10,746 nt of DNA, from positions 1-10,746 of the forward strand of contig JBJKQL010000023.1 of NCBI GenBank assembly GCA_046705265.1, written 5' to 3'. This document shows positions 1-6,541 of the stretch, piece by piece. The stretch is from JAJYTL01 sp046705265 (lineage in GTDB: Bacteria > Pseudomonadota > Alphaproteobacteria > Ferrovibrionales > Ferrovibrionaceae). The notes under the pieces are model-generated. The model did no database searches. It was not told the origin of the DNA and saw only the letters and a program-made list of their open reading frames with translations. The translations under genes were made by a program, and so were the position numbers. How positions within the stretch are numbered: position 1 is the first letter of the stretch; each line of letters opens with the position of its first letter.

Positions 1-1
1 C

Positions 2-88
2 CGTGTCTTCCAACGCCGGGCATACGGACTGCGCGACGAGGATTATTTCCGGCTCAAGATCCTCACCTGCATGCTCCCACCCCTCTAA
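2..88 (+). pseudogene. C-terminal end of ISL3-family transposase (cut by window edge)
   Basis: Reading from base 2, 28 codons run to a TAA at 86-88. The peptide contains RRAYGLRDEDYFRLKIL, the pattern seen at the C terminus of ISL3-family (DDE_Tnp_ISL3) transposases, which typically end in KRRA(F/Y)G(F/Y)RD..(F/Y)..LKI. The catalytic residues lie outside the window, so I cannot tell whether the complete gene is intact. Immediately downstream is sequence typical of an ISL3 terminal inverted repeat, which supports the assignment. I placed it by motif memory only; an ISfinder comparison would confirm it. Confidence 0.72.
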
Positions 89-99
89 AATGACCCCAA

Positions 100-126
100 A
101 TCGCCCACACTATTTCCGGAAGACCC
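100..126. repeat. Putative right terminal inverted repeat of the ISL3-family element
   Basis: The stretch ending cactatttccggaagaccc at 126 reads GGGTCTTCCGGAAATAGTG on the other strand. This fits the GG.TCTTC...AAATAGTG-like ends of ISL3 elements. It sits 11-38 bp after the transposase stop, the expected place for the right end. The left copy is outside the window. An 8-bp target duplication would start at 127 (ggagaaga) but cannot be checked here. Confidence 0.6.
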
Positions 127-180
127 GGAGAAGAAATTATCGCGCGATCATAGCCGCCCCCGGACGGAAATTGGCGTCCG

Positions 181-238
181 CGCGATATTTCATATCACTA
201 ACCGGCCTTATTCACCATATTTAGTGTGATATGGCGCG
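181..238. repeat. Imperfect inverted repeat between two IS elements
   Basis: The arms catatcacta (191-200) and tagtgtgatatg (222-233) are complementary apart from a two-base bulge. They are flanked by cgcg at 181-184 and 235-238, with a loop of about 21 bases. The repeat lies in the 126-bp segment (127-252) between the ISL3 end and the IS1595-family element, which otherwise holds no gene. It could be the operator or terminator of a lost gene, or part of an older element end. The sequence does not say which. Confidence 0.35.
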
Positions 239-252
239 GCTATACAGATTTT

Positions 253-270
253 GGGGCTGTCGTAGCTAAG
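253..270 (+). repeat. Left terminal inverted repeat of the IS1595-family element
   Basis: The sequence ggggctgtcgtagctaag is the exact reverse complement of 956-973. It lies 26 bp upstream of the first possible transposase start. Confidence 0.95.
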
Positions 271-296
271 AGTGCCTAGAAAGGGTATTTTTGGCT

Positions 297-953
297 ATGG
301 TATACGAGCGAAGAAGCCGTCTTACGGCGCGGCAACAGGGACGTCTGATAGAGCACTTTGTGACAGGAGCGACAGCGCGTGCTGCTGGCGAAGTTGTAGG
401 GGTGCAAGCGAACACGGCGGCGCTGTTTTTTATGCGGTTGCGGCAGTTGATTGCCAGCAAACTGCCGAGCTATGAACTGGATGGCGAAGTCGAGGCGGAC
501 GAGAGTTATTTTGGCGGGGTTCGCAAAGGCAAGCGCGGTCGTGGTGCGGCGGGCAAAGTTGCAGTTTTTGGCCTGTTAAAGCGGCGTGGAAAGGTTTTCA
601 CGGCCATCATTCCGAACGCGAAAACGGCAACGCTGTTGCCGATCATAAAAGAAAAGCTTGCGCCCGATAGCATCGTTTATACGGACACGTTCAAAGCCTA
701 CAACGCATTGGATGTGTCCGACTTCCATCACTTGCGCATCAACCATTCGAAACTCTTCGCTGACAAGCAGAATCACATCAACGGTATCGAGAATTTTTGG
801 AGCCAGGCGAAGCGCCATTTGCGCCGTTTCAACGGCATCAAACCGGACAATTTTTACTGGTTTTTAAAGGAATGCGAGTGGCGCTTCAATGGAGGCAACC
901 ATCAACAGCTTCTCAAGCAGCTTAAATATTGGTATAAATCAACTAAGCATTAG
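297..953 (+). CDS. IS1595-family transposase (ISXO2-like DDE domain)
   Basis: This enzyme cuts and rejoins the ends of its own element during transposition. A short N-terminal helix-turn-helix-like region (about residues 10-45, with FVTGATARAAGEVVGVQANT) precedes the ISXO2-like catalytic domain. Catalytic motifs seen are VEADESYFGG (first Asp), VYTDTFKAY (second Asp) and HINGIENFWSQAKRHLR (the Asn/Glu region that closes the triad in this family). The C-terminal KECEWRFNGG is also characteristic of the IS1016 group. At about 218 residues it is full length. I chose ATG at 297, about 11 bp after gaaaggg; an in-frame TTG at 291 would add two residues. The frame is intact and the stop lies 2 bp before the right inverted repeat. 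Confidence 0.93.
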   Translation: MVYERRSRLTARQQGRLIEHFVTGATARAAGEVVGVQANTAALFFMRLRQLIASKLPSYELDGEVEADESYFGGVRKGKRGRGAAGKVAVFGLLKRRGKVFTAIIPNAKTATLLPIIKEKLAPDSIVYTDTFKAYNALDVSDFHHLRINHSKLFADKQNHINGIENFWSQAKRHLRRFNGIKPDNFYWFLKECEWRFNGGNHQQLLKQLKYWYKSTKH

Positions 954-955
954 GC

Positions 956-973
956 CTTAGCTACGACAGCCCC
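956..973 (-). repeat. Right terminal inverted repeat of the IS1595-family element
   Basis: The sequence cttagctacgacagcccc is an 18/18 match to the reverse complement of the left end. Its last base supplies the third base of the stop codon that ends the neighbouring truncated gene. Confidence 0.95.
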
Positions 974-1413
974 TATATGTATGCAGGGCTCTCTTTGGTT
1001 AGAGGTCTGGATATCTCATGCTGTCCAATATAAATTATTGCCCGATGCGTATGCTGGTCGTAGATCGGGTACTTGTCTGGAAGCCGGCAATGGAGATAGA
1101 AAATATTCCAGATGGGGCCGCCCCCCTTGTCTGAATTAAGGTATCGGCTCTCCAGCGCCTCGTCCTCCACCCAAGTGCTAAAGTAGTTTGTTTGAATGCT
1201 GGCCCACTTTCGCGCCGCGATTCGGCTTCCGCCATTTTTCCAGGTAAATAATGCCCTGAGAGCTTCCACATCAGTTCGCAGGTTGGCTTGGCCTATGTAA
1301 GGGTCATAGAGGCTCTTATCTCGTTCAGTATCGCGATATCGGGACGCCCAATGCTCGAGGAAGGATTCAAGGTCGGAGGCAGAAATTTGGAAGGAAAGAT
1401 AGGGAAAATCCAC
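973..1413 (-). pseudogene. Third gene of restriction-like operon, 3' end removed by IS
   Basis: A leftward reading frame of 146 codons starts with GTG at 1413, preceded by GGAG about 9 bases upstream. It ends in a TAG at 975-973 whose G is the terminal base of the IS element, so the stop was created by the insertion and the true C terminus is missing. No matching continuation is visible left of the element. Notable residues are LFTWKNGGSRIAARKW (about 55-70) and PIWNIFYLHCRLPDKYPIYD (about 100-119), followed by QHTHRAIIYI. I have seen the PIYDQH.HRA type motif in uncharacterised bacterial proteins but cannot assign a function. It lies 67 bp downstream of the HNH genes on the same strand and probably belonged to their operon. 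The upstream codons also read like protein (KPYPEIAINFPERWP), but I see no usable start there. Confidence 0.7.
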
Positions 1414-1480
1414 CGGCCATCGCTCCGGAAAATTTATCGCTATTTCAGGATATGGTTTACTTTAGGGTTGCCACAGTCCA

Positions 1481-2416
1481 CTACGCGGCCTTCCTGAACC
1501 GTTCGAATCGTTGCGCAAGTCGGTCTCGATCTGGGTAATCCTTATCTCTTCGTGGTGGATGAATCGTCCCGCCATCCAATTTCTTCAAGGCCTCTAGCAT
1601 GGGGCCGTCGTTCTGCGATAGCAAACGCTCCGATACGTGCAGCCTGTAATCCGCATCGATGCCGATAAGGTGCGCGTCAAATGCCGCATGGTGAATCTTT
1701 GACAATGGTATCCCGTTGGGGACGATGGGCTGTCCAAACTTCTCATCCTTGTCAGAGATGATGTGCGCTGCATCCAAGAGCAGCAGTTCCGGCAGACCCG
1801 ACACTGCACAACGTCCGTTGTAAGCGGAGATAACCGCTTCTCGAAACGAGGCCTGGTGTAGCCTTTGCTTCACGGCGCGCAATGCGTAGCGCCGGTCGAG
1901 CGCTGTCTCGGGAGGCAATGGACCCGCCTGGTCAGCCTCACCGAACACGACGTGGGCCTTCAAGGACCCGGGATCCCAGTCAGATATGAAGGCCGGGACA
2001 ACAGCCTGATAGCGGCCCGGGGCGATACCGAGGAAATAAATAATGGGGACCTGGTTTTCGAGGGCCTCGCGGAGCCAACGGTTGTCGGCAGCGCTTGGGT
2101 CCTGGCCCATAAAGGCATATTCGATCGCTTCGTCGCCCTCGAAAATCTGGCGGTGCACCTCGCGCTGATCGTCGTACCAAACCCTGCCTCCTGGCTTCGG
2201 ATAGACGGTCTTGATGGAGAGCAGGAATCTCATCCGCTGCGGCTTGAAGATACCGCGCTGCGGATTGACAAGCGGGATGCGGTCTCCCTCAAACAAAAAC
2301 CCAGGCTTCAATTCAGCCGCGGTCAGATGATTGTGGATTTCCTTCAGTTGGCGCACATGCTCGAAGGCCGCCATGCGCATTTGCGCATCCCGCTCGCGAT
2401 CTGGCATCGGGACCAT
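1481..2416 (-). CDS. HNH endonuclease, COG3440-type, putative modification-dependent restriction enzyme
   Basis: This is a predicted DNA endonuclease of 311 residues. The C-terminal HNH domain (about 195-265; HNH_2-like) shows GRCAVSG (Cys203), LLLDAAHI (His218), NGIPLSKIHHAAFD (Asn234, His242/243) and IGIDADYRLHVS. The N-terminal domain (about 38-165) has GIFKPQRMRFLLSIKT, a YDD, YAFMGQDP, DNRWLREAL and PIIYFLGIAPGRY. This arrangement recurs in COG3440 nucleases and may be an SRA/PUA-like reader of modified bases (inference). It follows the upstream nuclease gene after only 3 bp, so the two are surely co-transcribed. ATG at 2416 is preceded by GGGG 8-9 bases upstream; ATG at 2407 is an alternative. 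No frameshift is visible and all HNH residues look present. Target sequence and modification are unknown. Confidence 0.85.
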   Translation of the reverse strand: MVPMPDRERDAQMRMAAFEHVRQLKEIHNHLTAAELKPGFLFEGDRIPLVNPQRGIFKPQRMRFLLSIKTVYPKPGGRVWYDDQREVHRQIFEGDEAIEYAFMGQDPSAADNRWLREALENQVPIIYFLGIAPGRYQAVVPAFISDWDPGSLKAHVVFGEADQAGPLPPETALDRRYALRAVKQRLHQASFREAVISAYNGRCAVSGLPELLLLDAAHIISDKDEKFGQPIVPNGIPLSKIHHAAFDAHLIGIDADYRLHVSERLLSQNDGPMLEALKKLDGGTIHPPRRDKDYPDRDRLAQRFERFRKAA

Positions 2417-2419
2417 CGA

Positions 2420-3340
2420 TCAGCCCCGGAAGCATTGCTCGTTGTGCCAAGCCAGCGCCACAGGATCCGGGCGCTGCGCGGCTTCATCGGGAGCATAGAT
2501 TTGCTGACCATGCAGGGCGTAATAGTGCCGGCCGTTTTCAAACTCCTCCCGAATGCGGCCGCTAACCTCAAAGCGCAGTTCAGGCGTCACGGTAACGTAG
2601 CCAGCATCAAACAGGCTGTGGATATCGCGCCGCAGCAGGAGGCCGTTCTGTGCTTCGTGATGTCCGCCGTCGCCGTAGGGACGAATATGCGCCGCCTCGA
2701 GGGCGGGCAGTGTTCGTTCCTGGGTAATCGCACAGCGCCGCTGGTAAATATCGGTCACCAGAACGCGAAACGCTCCTTGGCCAAGCCGCGGGCGGACGAG
2801 ATGTGGCTCGCCGAAGCGCGGCGCCTCCTCTACCAGTGCCAGCGGGGCTTGCCGGCTCAGCCGGTCATCCACCGCCTTCCAGAGGGCGAGACCCTCGGCC
2901 TCCCCCGTATTATACGTTTTGAAGGAAACGATGTTCGGTGACCAACTCGTTGGAACGGGCAGCCAGTCCGCCTCTTCCCAGAAAAATGGCTGAGTCAGAA
3001 CCCTACAGCCGATGGTGAAGTCGCCTCGGTCGTTTGGATCGGCATGACGGTATTGAGAAATCCGCGCGCGCATCTCACGCTGTGATTTGGCTCCATTTGC
3101 TTCGCTGAATGCTTCCCAGGCCAAGGAACAGGGAAGGGCATTGGCATGTGCGAAGATGCCGCCGCCGACGATCACGTTTCGGGGCGCATGAAGCTTAAAC
3201 AGAAAGAGTTCTCCGGGCCGGAGTGCCCGGAAATTGGCTGCCGAGGGTGCCCAGAAGTTGACCTCGCTGAGGTCGGGCTTCCGGCGAAGCATCTCGAACC
3301 AGTCGTTATCGGTGACGGCGACGACAAGATTGAGGTCCAT
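2420..3340 (-). CDS. HNH endonuclease with EVE/PUA-like N-terminal domain
   Basis: This is a predicted nuclease of 306 residues and the first gene of the leftward operon. The N-terminal domain (about 1-135) reads WFEMLRR, VNFWAPSAANFRALRPGE, LFLFKLHAPRNVIVGGGIFA and AWEAF. It then runs through DFTIGCRVLTQPFFW and WSPNIVSFKTY. Short strands with an aromatic-rich groove of this kind suggest an EVE/PUA-superfamily fold, as in modified-cytosine readers. The C-terminal HNH domain (about 190-260) has RRCAITQERTLPALEAAHI (Cys203, His218), NGLLLRRDIHSLFDAGYVTV (Asn232, His241) and appears complete. EVE-HNH enzymes such as VcaM4I cut DNA containing modified cytosine. By analogy this protein may restrict modified phage DNA, but the N-terminal assignment is by eye. 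The start is ATG at 3340. Confidence 0.83.
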   Translation of the reverse strand: MDLNLVVAVTDNDWFEMLRRKPDLSEVNFWAPSAANFRALRPGELFLFKLHAPRNVIVGGGIFAHANALPCSLAWEAFSEANGAKSQREMRARISQYRHADPNDRGDFTIGCRVLTQPFFWEEADWLPVPTSWSPNIVSFKTYNTGEAEGLALWKAVDDRLSRQAPLALVEEAPRFGEPHLVRPRLGQGAFRVLVTDIYQRRCAITQERTLPALEAAHIRPYGDGGHHEAQNGLLLRRDIHSLFDAGYVTVTPELRFEVSGRIREEFENGRHYYALHGQQIYAPDEAAQRPDPVALAWHNEQCFRG

Positions 3341-4076
3341 CGTTAGACCCCTATATCGCTAAGCTGCGCGACCGGTGGGCCTTCATTTCCGGCACCGACA
3401 GAATTCCACCCCGCAGGCTCAAATGCCCTGTTCCGACACGAGGTGATGAAGGGAAAGCGGTTAGGTTCGCGGGCCGACCAGTTGTTCTTTGGTGCACTTA
3501 GGATTCGACTGCAGCAGCCCTGCTTCTTCCCCCCAAAGGCTCGTGCCCTCAATATTTGCGCGCATAGCTTCGTCTAAACCGACCAAAACCACAAGAGCGT
3601 CTGCTGATCGCCGCAGGGCCCTAGAAGTCGTCAGCCGGTTGAGAATTGATAGGCGGCTGTTTATGGGTCAATACAAAGCGCCGGGCCAACACGCTGGACA
3701 TCGTATCCCACATCTTCCACGCAGTGGCAGCCCGTGGCACGGTCGCGCTCTGCCTCAACCAGGAAGACATCCATAGCGTCACCAATTCTGCGGCAACTAA
3801 GCTTTTCGCAGGCGTATCTTGAATGACCGTTTGCGAGCCGTGAAGACATTAACTACCCCATGATCGCGGGTGCGGTGAAGCCTTAACTCCAGCGCCTCGC
3901 CGACGACCGCTATCTCCCTTGAGCCGTCGGCTAGTTTTACAAGGAGACTGAATGCAAGCGAGCCCGGCTTACGCATCCTCGGTTGTGTATCGGCTCAGAA
4001 GTTTATCTTCGTCCTTGCTAGACGACCAAGGCGCAATCGCCAGTCTCCGGATCACGAAGTAGAGTGTCCGAATGGT
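3341..4076. other. 736-bp stretch without a confident gene; short open frames only
   Basis: It lies between the start of the nuclease operon and the end of the regulator gene, so it should contain the nuclease promoter, though I could not pick out a clear one. Three short frames have plausible codon use: minus 3592-3461 (GTG start, 43 residues, containing NIEGTSLWGEEAGLLQSN), plus 3646-3822 (TTG start, 58 residues, containing NTLDIVSHIFHAVAARGTV) and minus 3976-3797 (listed separately). The last two overlap head to tail, so both cannot easily be real. I read the region as decayed gene remnants. Confidence 0.5.
3797..3976 (-). CDS. Possible small hypothetical protein, 59 residues
   Basis: An ATG at 3976 opens 59 codons to a TAG at 3799-3797. 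The product contains LAFSLLVKLADGSREIAVVG and ELRLHRTRDHGVVNVFTARK and ends in basic KIRLRKA. It has no transmembrane segment or recognised motif. Codon use resembles the neighbouring genes. A purine-rich gagg touches the start codon, too close for an ideal ribosome binding site, and an in-frame TGA lies 21 bases upstream, so no longer start exists. It overlaps a short frame on the other strand. It could be a real small gene, or the remainder of a larger one. Confidence 0.27.
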   Translation of the reverse strand: MRKPGSLAFSLLVKLADGSREIAVVGEALELRLHRTRDHGVVNVFTARKRSFKIRLRKA

Positions 4077-5642
4077 TCAAGATCCCGTATGTGCAGAGAG
4101 CGCGCTGGCCTTGTGCCCAATAGCTAGAAGGACGCCAGACAGGTAAAGCTGGCGATGCTCAGGATTTCTTAGATAGTTCGGGTCTGGCACAACGAGAGAG
4201 GCCGCAGCTTGCAGCCGGTCGATTACAGCCCGGGCCTGATCGGGCTGACCCAAATGAGCATAAGAAGCGGCCAAATAGCGGTACGGTTGCGGATAGCTCG
4301 GGTCCTCCTCGATTGCCAAAAGAAGGGTCGGTATCGCCTTGTCGAAGCGTCGACCGAGAAAATGCGCCATGCCGATCACGCCTAGTGACGGTGCAACACG
4401 TTTCCACGAACTTAGACGTAGCGCCGTGTTGGCATGCTCGATGGCAACCTCGATTTGGCCTGACCAGAGTCGTATCGCGCTACTGCAGAACCATCCGCGC
4501 GCAAAATTGGGATTGAGCGCCAGGGCGCGGTCCACAAGCGCCGTCATCGCATGGGCGTCCTCGCCGAAGAAGGCCAAGGCCTGGGCAGCGTTTGCAAGAA
4601 TGGCCGGGTCGTCGCTTCCGTCCTCCAGTGCGCGCCGCGCGAAAGCGATGCTTCTCAGACGATCTGCCGCCGGATCAGCACTTCGCCCATCGCTGACAAT
4701 TCGAAAGCAGCAGGTCGCCGCCCAAGCAAGTGCCGGGGCAAAGCGGGGATCGCGCGCGACCGCCTTCTCCAGCAGCCTAAGCGCCTCGGGTACGCGCTTA
4801 GCCCCTGAGAGGTAGAGCGCGTGTGCACGCAAATAGAGATCGTAAGCCGTCATGTCATCCGTTGCGAGGCCGTCCGAGCGAATGGCTTCGGCGGCTTGCA
4901 GCGCCGGTTCGATTACTCCCGCAACACCCGCTGCGACGCGGTCCTGCAATTCGAAGACGCCTTTGATGCTACCTTCGAAGCAGTCAGCCCAGACATGTCT
5001 CCCGGTTTGGGCGTCGACCAACCGTCCCGTGATTCGAAGTCGTTGACCTAACTTGCGCACCGAGCCCTCAAGCAAGTATTGCGCGCCGAACTTGCGCCCC
5101 GCCTGACCAACCTCGGCCGGACGGGTTTCATCGGAAGTGATCGAATTGAAGGAGAAAACGGAAAGCCAGCGGATACGTGACAGCGCGGTGACGATCTCGT
5201 CGACGATACCTTCTGCAAAATACGCTTGCTCCGGATCACCGCTCAAATTGTGAAACCGCATTACCGTGACCGACGGCATTTGCGCCAACGCCGGCGGCGG
5301 AGCAACCATAATCGCTACCTGAGGCAGCGCTTTCTGCTCCTCGACCTCGGCGATGAATCGTACGCCCTTGCGCGGCAGCGTGCGGATAATCCGCTGTGCT
5401 GCGCCGCTATCGCCGACCGCCCTCCGGGCACTATTGAGCCGGGTGCTCAGCGCCGAATTGGAGACCGCGCGCCCCCGCCAAATATACTCGATCAGATTGT
5501 CTTTGCTGATCACGCGGGTGCGATTCTCGACCAAGTAAAGGAGAAGGTCGAACACTTGCGGCTCAAGCGCAACTAGCGCGCCCGCGCGGTACAGCTCGCG
5601 TCGCTCCGCATCAAGAACATGGTCGCCGAACGCAAATGGCAC
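4077..5642 (-). CDS. Winged-helix transcriptional regulator with TolB-like and TPR domains
   Basis: This is a 521-residue DNA-binding protein. Residues 3-98 form an OmpR/CadC-type winged helix: FGDHVLDAERRELYR, ALEPQVFDLLLYLVENR, the recognition-helix region SNSALSTRLNSARRAVGD and the wing IRTLPRKGVRF. Residues about 122-240 match the TolB-N/FlgO-like middle domain of such regulators (SVTVMRFHNLSGD, YFAEGIVDEIVTALSR, GAQYLLEGSVRKLGQRLRIT, QTGRHVWADCFEG). From about 265 to 485 the chain is helical with TPR-like repeats (LLEKAVARDPRFAPALAWAA, ALALNPNFARGWFCSSA, PTLLLAIEEDPSYPQPYRY). No transmembrane segment separates the domains, so unlike CadC it is probably cytosolic. There is no receiver domain. 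It starts with GTG at 5642, preceded by GGGAGCGGG. It is divergent from the exported-protein block and may regulate it; the signal is unknown. Confidence 0.88.
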   Translation of the reverse strand: MPFAFGDHVLDAERRELYRAGALVALEPQVFDLLLYLVENRTRVISKDNLIEYIWRGRAVSNSALSTRLNSARRAVGDSGAAQRIIRTLPRKGVRFIAEVEEQKALPQVAIMVAPPPALAQMPSVTVMRFHNLSGDPEQAYFAEGIVDEIVTALSRIRWLSVFSFNSITSDETRPAEVGQAGRKFGAQYLLEGSVRKLGQRLRITGRLVDAQTGRHVWADCFEGSIKGVFELQDRVAAGVAGVIEPALQAAEAIRSDGLATDDMTAYDLYLRAHALYLSGAKRVPEALRLLEKAVARDPRFAPALAWAATCCFRIVSDGRSADPAADRLRSIAFARRALEDGSDDPAILANAAQALAFFGEDAHAMTALVDRALALNPNFARGWFCSSAIRLWSGQIEVAIEHANTALRLSSWKRVAPSLGVIGMAHFLGRRFDKAIPTLLLAIEEDPSYPQPYRYLAASYAHLGQPDQARAVIDRLQAAASLVVPDPNYLRNPEHRQLYLSGVLLAIGHKASALSAHTGS

Positions 5643-5836
5643 GGTGGCCCGCTCCCAATAGAAGTCTTCTAAAGAATAAATGAATGGTTTCTTAAGGTCA
5701 AATTAATGTCGCCTTAAAGCGTCCGATGCGCGCCTCTGCTATCTTAATTGCGGCGTCTGGGTCAGAAATGATTTCTCGATGACCCAATGGCTGTGCACCT
5801 TCGGCATCCCGCTCACCCCATAGGGGTTGGAAGCAT
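5643..5836. promoter_or_regulatory. Divergent intergenic region with inverted repeat
   Basis: These 194 bp separate the leftward regulator from the rightward membrane-protein gene and must hold both promoters. A perfect 7-bp inverted repeat, tgggtca (5758-5764) and tgaccca (5780-5786), surrounds a second small repeat gaaat-g-atttc (5765-5775). AT-rich sequence at 5668-5712, including two ttaag/cttaa elements, is the likeliest promoter area. The repeat could be an operator for the divergent regulator, but OmpR/CadC-type proteins often use direct repeats, so this is only a candidate. Confidence 0.35.
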
Positions 5837-6325
5837 ATGGTTCAGCTGAGACCCAGCTCGCAAAAAGCTCCTCCCGGCTCCTGGCTGACCGGGCTGCGCA
5901 CCGGCCAGCTGGGACTTCTGATTCCCGCGGCATTCCTCGCGTATCAATACTTTCTTCGCGATTATATCTCAGGCCTTACATCCCCGGTGACTGCAGATCA
6001 GGTGATGGCGGAAAGGGCTGCCTTCAGATCGTGCTTTGAGAGCGCCTACGGGGCCGGCCACTGCGCCGGTTCAGTCGTTGCTTTCCTTCTAATCTATGGT
6101 CTCGGCTCCGCGATTTACGGCGGGATGCAAAAAGGAAGCATTTTTGCAAACTGGTCGAACGTCGTGCTGGCGGCGGCCTCGGTGGTATTGCTCATCGGTG
6201 CCGGCGCGAACCTGGGATTGAGCACTTTCGGCATGTTCATGGTGGCCGGTTTTCTGGTTTGGTTGCTGCTCGGGGTAGTCGGTCTGGTCGAGCAGTATAA
6301 GTACAAAAACATAAGTACAAATTAG
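5837..6325 (+). CDS. Small integral membrane protein, unknown function
   Basis: It is a 162-residue protein with about four hydrophobic segments: roughly 23-40 (GQLGLLIPAAFLAYQYFL), 78-95 (AGSVVAFLLIYGLGSAIY), 107-124 (SNVVLAAASVVLLIGAGA) and 131-151 (FGMFMVAGFLVWLLLGVVGL). The loop between the first two (41-77) contains two cysteines, Cys66 and Cys76, which could pair outside the membrane. The C-terminal tail is short, charged and polar (EQYKYKNISTN). ATG at 5837 follows AGGGG by 10 bases. I do not recognise a family. It is first in the rightward block, 216 bp before the next gene, so it may anchor or accompany the exported proteins downstream; that link is inference. Confidence 0.68.
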   Translation: MVQLRPSSQKAPPGSWLTGLRTGQLGLLIPAAFLAYQYFLRDYISGLTSPVTADQVMAERAAFRSCFESAYGAGHCAGSVVAFLLIYGLGSAIYGGMQKGSIFANWSNVVLAAASVVLLIGAGANLGLSTFGMFMVAGFLVWLLLGVVGLVEQYKYKNISTN

Positions 6326-6337
6326 GCGGTCATTGAG

Positions 6338-6359
6338 ATTGGCCGACGCTGCAGCCAAT
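6338..6359 (+). repeat. Short inverted repeat after the membrane-protein gene
   Basis: The arms attggc (6338-6343) and gccaat (6354-6359) flank a 10-base loop, 13 bp after the stop. There is no T-run after it, so it is at best a weak terminator or mRNA-stabilising hairpin. The rest of the gap to 6541 shows only a purine-rich agaagaagag just before the next start. Confidence 0.28.
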
Positions 6360-6541
6360 GAGGGCGCGGGTGCGGCTGGATTCACTCGGCTCTGAATATG
6401 AGTACGGTATTTCCGACATGCTGATAAGAAAGGGCCGCGGGTTGAATAAACGCACATTGTCGCGTTCGTATGATGGGAGAAACTGAAGATAACGGACTAT
6501 GGCGGAATAGCTTCCCCATGGAATTTTAGAAGAAGAGCGTC

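Larger units (their letters stand above)
253..973 (+). mobile_element. Complete IS1595-family insertion sequence (IS1016-like), 721 bp
   Basis: The element is bounded by perfect 18-bp inverted repeats, ggggctgtcgtagctaag at 253-270 and cttagctacgacagcccc at 956-973. Similarity continues weakly inside (gccta on both sides). It carries one transposase gene filling nearly the whole length. Size and layout fit the compact IS1016 group of the IS1595 family. That family usually makes 8-bp target duplications, but the flanks differ (cagatttt at 245-252, tatatgta at 974-981). The right end truncates a leftward gene. It was probably mobile recently, since both ends and the reading frame are intact. 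Confidence 0.93.

Noticed and set aside
3..224. Plus-strand open frame of 73 codons at the left edge
   Set aside because: It is out of frame with the ISL3 transposase tail and runs through the IS end; low-complexity Arg/Ser composition.
1865..2941. Long plus-strand open frame of 358 codons
   Set aside because: It lies antisense across both HNH nuclease genes, which have recognisable domains. Its own translation shows no domain, and it is explained by the GC-rich antisense codon pattern.
6089..6457. Minus-strand open frame of 122 codons over the membrane-protein gene
   Set aside because: Antisense to a gene with four hydrophobic segments and a ribosome site; no motif of its own.
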